Positions 40,901 through 53,400 of a stretch of DNA of 64,000 nt are shown here, in pieces. A model generated the notes under the pieces. The model made no database searches. It was not told the DNA's origin and worked only from the letters and a program-made list of their open reading frames with translations. The stretch covers positions 21,116,917-21,180,916 of the forward strand of contig OX419346.1 of the NCBI GenBank assembly GCA_948470475.1, given 5' to 3'. The position numbers and the translations under genes were made by a program. The DNA comes from Galaxea fascicularis. Lineage: Eukaryota; Cnidaria; Anthozoa; Scleractinia; Euphylliidae. The number at the start of each line of letters is the position of its first letter. Position 1 is the stretch's first letter.

Positions 40901-43616
40901 GCAATAAAAGACCGTCTCCCAGCAATCAATCGGTAGAATTTCTTTGTCTTGCTTGTCTCCAAGACAGATTACGCTAATTTTGAAATTCGTAATGGTTTGC
41001 TTACATTACGCTATAGTGTAACTGCCACGACGATACATCGAGACAGGCTAAATGGTGTTTCTGGTTAGAATAATGAAAGCAAAAAGAAATATAAACAAAA
41101 ACGCCATTTATTCAACATCAGACCGTTGGCCGCCATCTTGGATGATATGTAAATTAAATCATTAAATAAGTAATAAAGGTTTAGCACTTCCTCTATCCTC
41201 AGCAAATTTTTCCAGTAAGTAGTATATGAGGTAAAGACTTAGGTGTATCTCACTGACCACAACTAATCTTCCTTTTGCTGTTCTTTTTTCCTATTTGAGA
41301 CTGCGATGGCGGAACTTGGACTGTTGACTCAGCCATGGCCTCTTCCTCCTCCTTGGCCTCTAAATAACGAGTCAGTCTGAATAAAGGTAAGAAATGGTCA
41401 TTTAACACAGTGATTAAATTAAATCGATTAATGCTAATTACAACCATTCAAATGAAAGCTACTGAGAAGTACTATCTTGTGGTGCTGTTTATTATGCTGT
41501 ACAAAGTGGTTCAATCTCTTGATTTTGTAAATGAAATTCTAAACTGGAACCATGTTTTTCCCTTAATTAGCATGCTTTTAAGACATACTGTTGATGGCAG
41601 TCAGCGGGTATGGCGTAAACTGTTGACGCAATAGCAATCATGAGGTGCGCATGAGCTATTGTGAGCTGTCCCGTCAGGTGAGGTCCATACAGCACTGACA
41701 GTGATGGCTGCAACCGATGCTCAGTCAGGTAATTCAACACCTAGACAATGAACAGTAGAAAACGAATGGAATACTGCAAATCTGTGGATTTAGTAATGTG
41801 TGGTTCCAGAAAATATCCATACCCCCCCCACGGAAGATCATTGGAAATTCCGAGGGAGAGGGGGGGTTAAAGGGCAGTAATTTCCGAGGGGTAGGGGGGT
41901 TTCGTGGGGAACTAATTTTCCAAAGGGTCACGAACCATGTACAAAACATTGAAAGCAACATACAATCGATCTGAAGCACAAAAACATACATACGTTGTTT
42001 TGAAACAAAAGTCAGTACTCCTGGCCATTGAGATAAAGTTCACATTATTAGCTTCAATGTTTCTTTTTTTCTTTGAGTTACCTAGCGCTATGATCTCCCG
42101 AAGCTACTTTCTTCAAAACATTTAAAATGGCGGTCACAACTGGAGTCTCATCCCCAGACTTCCAGCTTTGTCTCGTTTTCGTTCGACCTTCAGAAGGCCT
42201 GGCTACCTGGCTGGTACATCGTGACAACGTTCGCGAAACCTACTGTGTTAACGCGTGTGTTAGTGAAGTTTTTGGTCCTTAAATAAGAATCAACCCGAAG
42301 AAACTGACAAAATGTATAGACAAAGGAACCTTGTAAGTTTCTGCTTTATTTAAAATCGTTTGCGAAGTTGTTTAAGCGAGGGAAACGTTCTCATCGGAGT
42401 TTGCACAAAAACGCGAAATGGTCGACGTGCACCCAAATGTTTAAGCTTATAATCTTACATAAAAACAACACAAACATAATTTGCAAAGTTGATGGTGAAG
42501 AAGCTAAAAGTTTAGCTGGATAATAAACTTAACAAAGCATTATATTTTTGTTAAAGTTAACCTTAATGTTTACACTGTTGTAATAAAATTCTATCGTATT
42601 TACGTACCTTAGTTGGTATTCACTTTCTTTTTTATAAGTACAAAACTTCTGGAAATTCCGGAGGGGAGGGGGGGTCATCAAAGAACCCTCTGGAACGGAA
42701 AATCCTGGGGGGAGGGGGGTGCAAATCAAAAAGTCTTCCGTGGGGGGGGTATGGATATTTTCTGGAACCACACAATCTGTAACTATGCTTCTTTCGGTCA
42801 ATCTCGTTCCCAGTGTCCTATCCGCTTTTGTTTCAAAAGGAAGAAAGGGGGAACCTGGGAACGAGATTGTGTGTCGGTTTGTAAAATAATTCAATAAGGG
42901 TCAAAATCCAAGCGAAATGTGAGAAGAAATGGAAATATTCAAATCAGAAGGCATCCATACTGAGTAGGAGTACCCAAAGAGCCCCTTTGCAGATGCTTCG
43001 GGGCGCTTCGTTCCGTTAATCCCCCCACAAAGACACACTGCGTTATGCTGAACAAAACTGTCAGCATAACTTATCAGCGAGACACTGTTCTAATTACTTC
43101 CGACACCAAGGGACACGATAATTGCGCTAAATTGAAAATTGGTAAATAAAGGATTCCCTCAGTGTCAAAAAGGAAGTCTCTAAATGACTTCGGAATTCTC
43201 TCTTTTCGGACACTTACCGCTAGATTTCCTGGATATAAGAGGGATTCTTTGTTATTAAACACTGGTGGAGGGGTCTGCAAACAAATGATAAAACGTACAC
43301 AAATGTTTGACTGAGTGATATTTTTCTGACAATGATAACTAAAGTAAAACATGTCATTGTTCAGTATGAATGAAGGAATGACATGTGAAGTGGGAGAGGC
43401 AAACATCAGCTAAAAAAATTAAGTTTGGCTAAAAGTGGAAACGTCTGATCTAAATCTCAAGGCCTTTGACAAGAAATTCTTCCTGTGGGTATGGGAACCT
43501 TAGTCTGGTTCCTTGTCAAATAAAAAGGAATGAATTGGCAGAGCACTAAAACAATGAATGAACTTGCTTTCTAGGTCATAGACGATATGTGGTAAATAGG
43601 CAATTGACTGACTGAC

Positions 43617-43655
<39 letters not shown>

Positions 43656-43723
43656 CCGACTGACTGACTGACTGACTGACTGACTGATTGACTAACTGAC
43701 TAACTGACTGACTGACTGATTGA

Positions 43724-43754
<31 letters not shown>

Positions 43755-46700
43755 ATTGATTAATTAAGGCTGTTACCGTTTTACTGTCCACTGTTCTTAA
43801 TCCAACATCAGAACGTTTGGGAAGTTTCTCGCCGAGTAGCAAGCCCATCAACACTCGAATCGCTTCTGAGAACATTCCAAGATCAGTAAGAACTCGAACC
43901 TGCAAAAAAGGTAAGTCAAATTAAAACTTGCCCTAACAGAGGACCAAATGAGCACACAAGAGAAAAAAGTCGATTTATGACTTTACTAATTTAAAATAAT
44001 TGGCAATTGTTCATCGTGGGTGGGAAAATAGTAAATGTCCTATTGCGTGTCTCGCATTTAAGCCACTTAAAATGTGGGTCTTCATCAGGCCACGAGCTCA
44101 AGGCGCCAACATTTGAATCGACCAAATCGTCTGATGCGGATTAGAAGGCAGCACTCGAAACGTCATAAGTAGTAGTCAAACGTTTGACGATGAGCGGTAG
44201 ATACGACGATAACACTTCTTTAACTGGAGAGGAGAAAGTAATGCTTACCTTGAGAATTCTTATATCCACTGATCTTTGTAAATCGCGTGACACGTGAGTG
44301 GTGAAGTAAAGATTCAGAGTAATCAGTGGTAGAACCTAGCAGGAACAACAAAACAATAATAATAATCAAGCCATAGTTATAAGCATTAGATAAACAATTC
44401 GTCCGCTGGGTAGACAGAGAGATTGATTGATTGATGGACAGATAGATAGACGGATGGATAGACAGACAGGGTAGCAGAAAAAAATCATGACCTGATAAGA
44501 AGCCTTGCGAAATTGGCTTCTTGAATTATATCAAAATCGAGAAACAATTTCAAGTCAAGCTAATTAATGTACATTACATAAGAATTTTAGCTCAATAGCC
44601 ATTTTTGACCACAGGTAGTGTTTTTAATAAAGCGCCATTGTCATTACCGTGATTAGATATCTTCCTCGAGCCAGTTCCTCAGTGATCCACTTTAACGCGG
44701 CCACAACTGACCGCCCATTGCTTCTGAAGGCCTCGGACAGTAGATCAATCCCTGGAATCAGCTCTGCTACCTCGCAACCAGTCCCCACCTCGTACAGGGC
44801 GTAGTCCTTGTCCGCCGTAGGGTGAGGCAGGGAAGAACAGAACAAGGCCTGTAAGAAAAACACAAAGTGATTCACTGTGGGAAAAACCTGAGTAAGACTT
44901 ACCTAAATGACATTGACATCAAAGAAATAACTTCCACAACTGTGTTAACAAATGTGTTCTCAACCACCTTGGTACATGAGTGTCGAAGATAAATGACCAA
45001 TGATTTTAAGGCAAGTTAGCAAAGCTAGTTGAACATCCTTGTCAAAAATATACAAAAATCACAGCTGTGTGGGAAAAAGCAGCACTTAGGAACACCAGCA
45101 GCGTAGGCATGCTTTTTATTTTAAAACTCTTCGCAACAAGTAAAGTACGAAATAATGAACCGACGCGGGAGTAAATTGGTGAAAAAAGTTGCACTTTGGC
45201 ATGCTGTTTGTAAAAATTCACAGCCGGGTAACCAGTCCCCAGGTCATGAGCACTCAAAATAACTGTTAAGTTAGTAACCATCTTTAAAGAAAAAAGTCGC
45301 CACACAACTAAATCCTGTCAAGGAATACTGGCCCATCAAATTATATGAGATAGAGTTTTAACTTAACGGGGCACGGAACACAGTTAACACGAAAACACAA
45401 AATCCCTCACCTTGAAAAACGTAGCGGAAAGGAGACAGCACTCCAAGCGAAGACCAAGGTTAGAGGTGTGGATATATCTTCACAGGGAATGAAAAGTTGG
45501 TAATTTTTAAATGATATATATAGAGCTATCATTTCATAACTAAAACTGACCAGTATCAATGATTCGCCTCTAAGGAGTTAGTAACAGAATTCCGGTTTAT
45601 TTCACCTTCTCATGCACAACGTAACTACGTTATCATTTAAGGAATAATTCTTAAAGTACTATTTAGACAACCCTCTGTTCAGCAAAAGTCCTGTGCAAGT
45701 TTGCATCCCTCAATAAGGAATCTGTAAAGACGTTCCCATACCAAGCTTCGTAGTCAGTGAAGTCCGACCTGGCTCCATTCTCATTCTAAGGTTATTTAAT
45801 TCAATGACAAGTCTGTTAGCCACGTAGAGTCGGTACAGGGTCACGTCTGATGTTAAGGTTATCTAAATTAATTGTGACTTTGTTTAGATATTTTCTTTAA
45901 TATTGGACACGTATCGAGGCTTTGAAAGACTGGCAATGAAACAGCTTCCAAACGGAACCAACCCTGCAACACTTAAAAGTTGTCTAGAGGTGTTAGTTTC
46001 CAAAGAACCTGTGTAGGTGCTGCGTCGGTGGGGCAGTGGGGCAGTGGTGCATGAAAGTTGGCTTTATTAACTACATTGGTAATGTAAATTGGCCATAATG
46101 AAGAGAATCAAAAGCTGAACCACTTACTGAGCAATATCAGCCGCTAACACGCCACCAAGTAAACATCCCCACAGCCCACACCTCTGAAGCAACACGGCAG
46201 CGGGTTTGATTGACGGCTCAGATGATGACGTCAGATCACGCCACGTTTTGAGTGAATCATTTGTGTTGAGAATGGTGTCCAGGGACTCTGCCCACCACTT
46301 GTATGCAGCCCTGTGTTGAGGTAGAGAGGATGTTTTAGATTGTTTGGTAGTATAACTGATCAACTTGTGCCCAAGAAGGAGGTATATTAACAGATAAAAA
46401 TGCGAGGAAAGCAGTGCAACCGGGACTCAAGCTGTAACCCCTTATGACCAGCAACTCTCCCTTTTAGTTGTCAATGTCAAAGACTTTGGAGAGTTTTCAA
46501 CAGCTCTCTTTCGCAGTAAAAGGATCCGACTAACTTGACACTTTAACAATTGTTCTCGTTTCAAAATGATATAACCATGAAAGGAAGATTTGCCATGATA
46601 AGGGAACTGTAGTCGAAAAGCTGCAAATGCCAAAGAACAGTTGTACAAACCTTATATTTCCACTATGGAACATGACGTTACCAAGTTCGTGCATGGCTTG

Positions 46701-47371
46701 TGCAGCAAGACTCTTCTGTTTACGAAACTGCAACATTTCTGTGAAGAAAGATTATTTGCTGAGATGAGCTCTACAACTGATGAGAAACGCTCCATCGAAA
46801 AACAAAAAGCAAAAAAGCTGACTGCGACTTCTCCCGCGCTTAGCCCCTTTACACATTTTACCGCATGGAAGGGGTTGCAAGTTTCCCGCGTTTAACGACA
46901 GCGACGCCAGTGACATGCTTGGTACCAGTTCCACGTTTTCCCACTTTTGGCAACGGCTGAATCATACCCAGCACTTGGTACCAGTTTCAGATTTTGCCGC
47001 TCTTAGTACAAGTACGATGCTTCTCCTTGATTAATATACGAGTAGTATTTGTTTTGAAAAGTCAGAGCGTTTACTCCTTCTTACCAATAGTTTTGTCATA
47101 AGAAGCAACAACCACGGCGAGCTGTGAAGGCTGAAGGGTGAAGGTTTGTACGTCCTCTACAGCATCAAAAGATTCTTTTGTTAAGTCTACTGGTACGTCC
47201 GTAGGAGGCTTAACTTGGCTTGGCAGAAACCCAACGCGGGATGATCCACGGTGCAAACGGGCGCTGAAACCTCCTATTTAGGAAGATAAGGAAGTATGAA
47301 AACAATTCTTCTCTTGACACTTACTTTTATTGATAAATATATCGGTTGACAGAAACCTAAACCTATCATCG

Positions 47372-47402
<31 letters not shown>

Positions 47403-50400
47403 CATCGTCGTCATTACAATTTATTACTTACTGTGCGCAACTGCAAATACACATGACAGTCTCTTTGACAATCTTTCCAAGAGCCCCCTCCAAACTAAGA
47501 AAGATTCCTAACTCCTGCATGTTTAAAATTTAAATAATCCGTCTACAATTTCGGCAATGGTTCTCAGCTCTCTCACCTTCTTGTTGACCAGCGAGATAAC
47601 ATAACAACAGCTGTCGACTATGCTCCAACGACCTTGCAGTATGATGCTTCAACTCAAGGGCCTGGTGAAGAAACTGCAAACTGTCATTAATGTTCATGGG
47701 CACTGAAACGAGCCTCAGGGCACCTTCGCTCCCGCTGTACACATTATGGCCTTCAGGATCAATATGCACCGCGGGCTCAATTGGCATGTATTCAGCAGGC
47801 CCAATGAAGAATTCTTCAGCGATTCCGGTTTCCTTGGAAACAGTGATCAGGGGCTGGCTCCTGGATGGTCCCCCATGTACCTCTACTTGCTCGTGGAGTT
47901 TCCTCTGGGAAACGATTAGTAAGGGCAAGAGGGTCTCTGCATAGCGACTCCTAAAAATGGACAGCAAAGTTGAGAAGAGCTCTGTTGAAATGTGTTTTCA
48001 AATGAACGTGCTGATGCCAACCTAGACCAAAACAGCTTGAATGTTCATTCAGTTTGCATATGGTTTTTCCTACATTGGGTGGAACAAAGTATTCTGTGTA
48101 CTTTCTGTTTTTCGGAACTGACCCGTTTCCCTGACCATCCAGTTTGTAAATGAAGCACACTAATTAGCATGCTGGTTGTAGAGAAGTCCTTTGAATTCCT
48201 TCCAAACGGCACACGTAATCTTCAGAATACAGACGTTTTGGAGATTTCACTGAGCCGGCCCCTCAAAACAGCGTACACTAGTTACACCAGGTCTACAAAA
48301 TTGGAGATTGCACATTGACGCTAAACACAAGAGTTCGTGAATGGTGCAGCGGAAAGATGCCATATTCGAGAAATAGACCTAATTCAAGTGCGATTTAATA
48401 CAAAAGTATGGTGTGATAAAAGGGACCAGTCTCAATCAAAACCATACCCTAATACCTTACCCTCCCCACCCTATCTTTCAATAATGTACATGACCTGTCA
48501 TTGGAAATAACTAAATATTTTCTGCCTGGTCGTCTTACCTGGTGAGAGCATTAAACCTCAGAATAATGCTGACAGTCCTCTCCCATTTACGTTCATAAAA
48601 CAACATTTCAATTGCGTATAGAATGAATCTCTTGATCCAACGAGTGTCTGCCGCACTTGAATTATCCAGCGGTATCTCAAACAGCAGACTTGCCCCACCC
48701 CTCTCGTCTTCCACTCCACCCATGATTCCTTGCTGTTCATTAATGACCAAGTCTCCCTCCTTTAACTTGTCACGCTGGAGAGAGAAGATGCAGTGAGTGA
48801 AGTAACGCAAACCAGGACGAACGGCATTTAGTTAAAATTGAAAATCAAAGTTACAAAAAATCGAGAATCGTCGCATTTTCCCTAATTAGGTAGGAAGGTA
48901 GGTAACTTTATTTCAACTCGGGTTGATGAGACTGATTAGGCCCTTGGCAATACATGCCAATATGCCGAGGAAAGTATAAAGATATTCAAAATTACATGAT
49001 CAATTAATGACTAACATTCCAACTATATCGATAAATAAACAATTCTAAATCTTAAAATTATTACAGAGGGAAAAAAATCATAGTAAACAAATGTAGCTCT
49101 CTTACAGCATTCTTAAATTCCGTAAGGATTGTCATCGAACGTAATTCATCCGGTAAAGAATTCCACATTTTGGCACTAATAGAAGTTGTACTGAGATTTT
49201 AAGCCAAAGTTTACGGTTTTCTTGCGTAGGTCGACGAGCTTGTTGGTGCCTCTCAAGCACTTCACATTATCACGTACGACGAACAAGTCACCTATATATC
49301 CCGGTAACATACCGTTTACAGCTTTAAAAATTAATATGGCAATGTCCTGTAAGCGACGATTGGACAAAGTTAAGCCATAGTCATCATTACCATGAAGGGG
49401 CACCCGTTTTTTATAGATACACCTTAGAGCTCTCACATTAAGCCTTTCAAGCTTCTGCATATCAGACTCATTACAATTATGCCAAATCGCAGAACAGTGA
49501 GTGAAGTAACACATTACAAATTAATGATATTTATGGCTAAAGCCATGCCCACAAAACAAAACCGAGACCTAACAGTACTTATAACGAAGCCAAAATCTTA
49601 TGGGACTCATTTAATCGAATTACATTATATATTCATTTGAGCGTTGAAAAGCCAGACCGAAGTAATTCCAGCCAATCACAACAGCGCAATGAATACATCG
49701 GAATTCGAAGTAATTACGTGTAAGCAGCGTCAAACGCCGGAAAATGTGTCCGAGAAAGTCACGGTTGGTTTTGACTTAGTCTCATCTCTTAAGAAAGTGG
49801 TGCCAGTTTTGCTAATCAATCAAACACGCAGCCGAACGACATTTAACGTTCACTTAGAAATCACTCTTAAGTAAGATCTAAAAACTGCATCTAAGACCTT
49901 TCTCTCACCCTTTTATATTGCTCTGTTTCAGCCTTGACTTGTTCCTGTATCTCCACCATCATGTCCAACAGTCTGTCAGCTGCAAAATAGAACTTTTGCC
50001 ACAGGGCCTTCCTCAGGACATCGATATCCGTACCGCCCTCAGCAAGAGGGTCATCAACCAGATGGAGCGTTCCCGCCACTACACGCATCAGCACTGTCTG
50101 GGTCATGTTCCACAGGGACCTGCAGGCGTTTTGGAGCATGGTCCAGAACTTACCGCGATAGGTGAGTACCTTGAGAAGAAATTATAGGTATAATTAAAGG
50201 AAGAGAAAATCATCAAGTGTGAGAAACACATAACAGACAGCACTAATTACAACACTAAAGTACAACTCAACGGCATTCCTTTGTGTGGTCAGGATCAAGG
50301 ATTTCATCTCGAGAAACATGAAGGATGTCAGCAGGTTCAGTTCGAATCAACTTCCATAGCATAAATAGAGCAAATGGCATCACACGGAAACTCTTGTAAC

Positions 50401-53400
50401 ACAAGAACGTACTGCTCAGTAGCTTTTATTTGAATGGTCATACTTAAGCATTTGATCCACAGACTCAAAGTTAACACAACCTTGTAAAGTAAAATAAAGA
50501 AACACCACAGAAAAGCACTGCTCAGTAACTTTCATTTCAATGGTCAGACTTCAGGATTCCATCCACAGACTGAAAAGTTAGAACCACCTTACACAGCATA
50601 CTAAACAACGCCACAGGAAAGTACTGCTCAGTAGCTTTCATTTGAATGGTCACACTTTAGGATTTCATCCACAGACTCAAAAGTTAGAACCACCTTGTAC
50701 AGCATAATAAACAGCATCACAGGAAAGTACTGTTCAGTAGCTTTCATTTGAATGGTCACACTTTAGGATTTCATCCACAGACTCAAAAGTTAGAACCACC
50801 TTGTACAGCATAATAAACAGCACCACAGGAAAGTACTGCTCAGTACCTTTCATTTGAATGGTCACACTTAAGGATTTCATCCACAGACTCAAAAGTTAGA
50901 ACCACCTTGTACAGCATAATAAACAGCACCACAGGAAAGTACTGCTCAGTAGCTTTCATTTGAGTGGTAACACTGTGATTTCTTCGAAAGAAAGGGGCAA
51001 ATATTTAGTCACTGTAAACACGTACTATAGCTCGTGATAAATGCTCCAGAGCAGACATCAGGAAAAACATTGGTGACCTGCTAAAAGAGGGACCTTCTTT
51101 TTCACTAGCAGTGATTCCTGTTACTCTGCTGACAGATCTGTTCACATAATAATAAAAAAACAAAACAAAACAAAAAGGAAACCACATTAAGCCTTTAATA
51201 GGGCCTACTTATATCCCTCAGTCCCCTAAACAAAAGAAAGTTTCCCCATTTCACTGATAAATCATCGTTTTAACGATTCTCTGTCTTAAAGATTCCCCAT
51301 TTCAATGGATGGTAAAAAAAGATATGCTTCAAAACCAAAGAAATTTCATTAACTTTGGGGGTTAGTAAAAGAGACCTACATTATTTCGGTGGTTCGCTAA
51401 AAAGTATGGTAGCTAATACAAACAGATTTCCCTGAATAAGGTGGTTAGTGGAAAAAAAGTATTTTCCTTGAAATCAAAAACCTTTCCAACATAAGGGTGA
51501 TTACTTAAAAGTCGGTAAACTTAACCTTTTCAAGAACTACGCTTGTTACTAAAAAAGGTATCCTCACTAAAACAAAGGTTTCCATGATTAGCCTGGGTAG
51601 TCAAAAAAAAAGAAGGTGCTAAAAAAACAACACAGATGCCGCTCGTTAAATAAAAAAAAAAGAGGTATTATGATTCAAACCAAACAGATGGCACGACTTG
51701 GTTTCAGAGATCGAATTTAATTCTGTTGAATTAAAAGCTGTTGCCGTAAACATGCCTCAATTCCTAAAAAAACCGGTTTGTTAACCTTTAAAATGTATTT
51801 ATAATTTATGAATTCAGTTCCGCACGTTAGTAGCCTGACTTGGTTCGAAACGTTGTGCTACTGTCGAATTGAATTCGATCAATTGAGTTCGACACGGCAG
51901 TAGCACGACGTTTGTTGGGTATTTGTTGAGTAGGTTCGTCGGTTGTTGAATCAAACAATATTGCAGTTTATAGGAACTTTAAGTAACACGCACGGCACAA
52001 AATTGTTTTGCGCATTAGCCATTCAACTTATTGCACTTAGGGAGGGTATGAAGGGGTAAACATCTGTCAACACTCACCTGACTCCCTCTCCCTGAGATCC
52101 TCCATGTGTGGATCGTTGATTTCCACGTGACCCTGTAGGCGCGTTAGGTGAATATGGTGTTTCCAGAGCTGAACCGCTGAATCCCATTGGGGGCTCAGGT
52201 GAAGCTCGTCCAGATGATCCCGCCCACGAGACTATTAAGGTGCCTGATGTGGCATAGCCGAACCAATCAGGATCCATAAAGGAAGGTCTAAACGAAATGG
52301 GAAGATTATATACAAAGAATACCTGACTGCTAACTGAGCATATCCCAAATGTGGATGGCATTAACTTACTAACTTGAAACCAAGTACTAATGTTGTTGGA
52401 GCTGATATAAGATCATGACGTCGCGACTGTTTACTGGTAGTCTAGAATAGGGCGACTAGTCACGCGTTACCCGTCGATTGTCTGATTGATGCACTTCAAT
52501 CCTTATTCTTCGGTCAAGATACTGTTGTCTCTACAATCCACCATGATAAAAATAGATTTACTAGGGACCGTGCGTGACAGATTGCAACAATACACAAGCT
52601 GCTGTTTCCTAACCAAACCGACGCACGGGTTCACACCGTGCGTCGACAATATTGCTTGGGTGTCAAAAGGAGGTAGACGCTTTCAAAACACACTGATGTT
52701 TTGTCCCAAATCTAGTTTATCTGGTTTTTAAATAACACAAACCTGTATAACGGGTTTTCTGTGTCTCCAGAGTCCGCTAGGCATTGTATACTTTCAATTT
52801 TGTCGAGAAACAAGTCAAAGTTTGCACCAGCTAAAAGAATTCCCATCTAAAAGACGAAACATGAATAAGACATACGGCTATTTGAGAGATTGTGATAGGT
52901 TTGACTTCATAAAAAATTGATACCTGAGCTCTCCAAGGCAACTCTTCAGAGCTGACAGCTCGTAGCTTCTTTCTTCTTTGTGAAGATCTCCAGTACTCAG
53001 GTAGGACACTCTGAAGCCGCTCAAATGCCTTAAAAGTGAAGACCAGAGTGTAAGGGTCAGCTTGATTTAACCATTTTCAGTTCAAACCTGGAGTCGTACG
53101 CAAGTGTCCTGGTTTGTTGTTGCTTGTCTTAACTTCTTTATTGGCTGAATCCTTCCTAATAATTTTAATCACAATCTTGGCTGAAAATCTCGTTGTAGTG
53201 GTGTGAAAATTCTCAGATAAACGAACAACTCAAAAGGTCTGTCTCACAATAAAATGTCGGTGCTAAGGCTCTGTAGTCATAGTAACGATGACGTCATGAG
53301 GCTACGCTGATGTGGCCTTATGCTCAAAGATTGCAATGTTTAGATACCTGACAGATGCTTGTTCAAAATCAAAACCAAAGATACCTATCAACCTGGAAGT

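Noticed and set aside
42127..42282. 51-codon plus-strand ORF beginning MAVTTGVSS
   Set aside because: Attractive ATG context, but no splice partners, no recognisable domain, and it lies in an intron between repeats.
46124..46736. Independent small genes suggested by minus ORFs (46,124; 46,442; 46,530)
   Set aside because: 46,124 is E24 and the 46,530 frame contains E23 plus intron; 46,442 is intron/shadow sequence.
48558..48740. Second minus ORF inside E20 (MNSKESWVEWK)
   Set aside because: Overlapping alternative frame of E20; not compatible with neighbouring phases.
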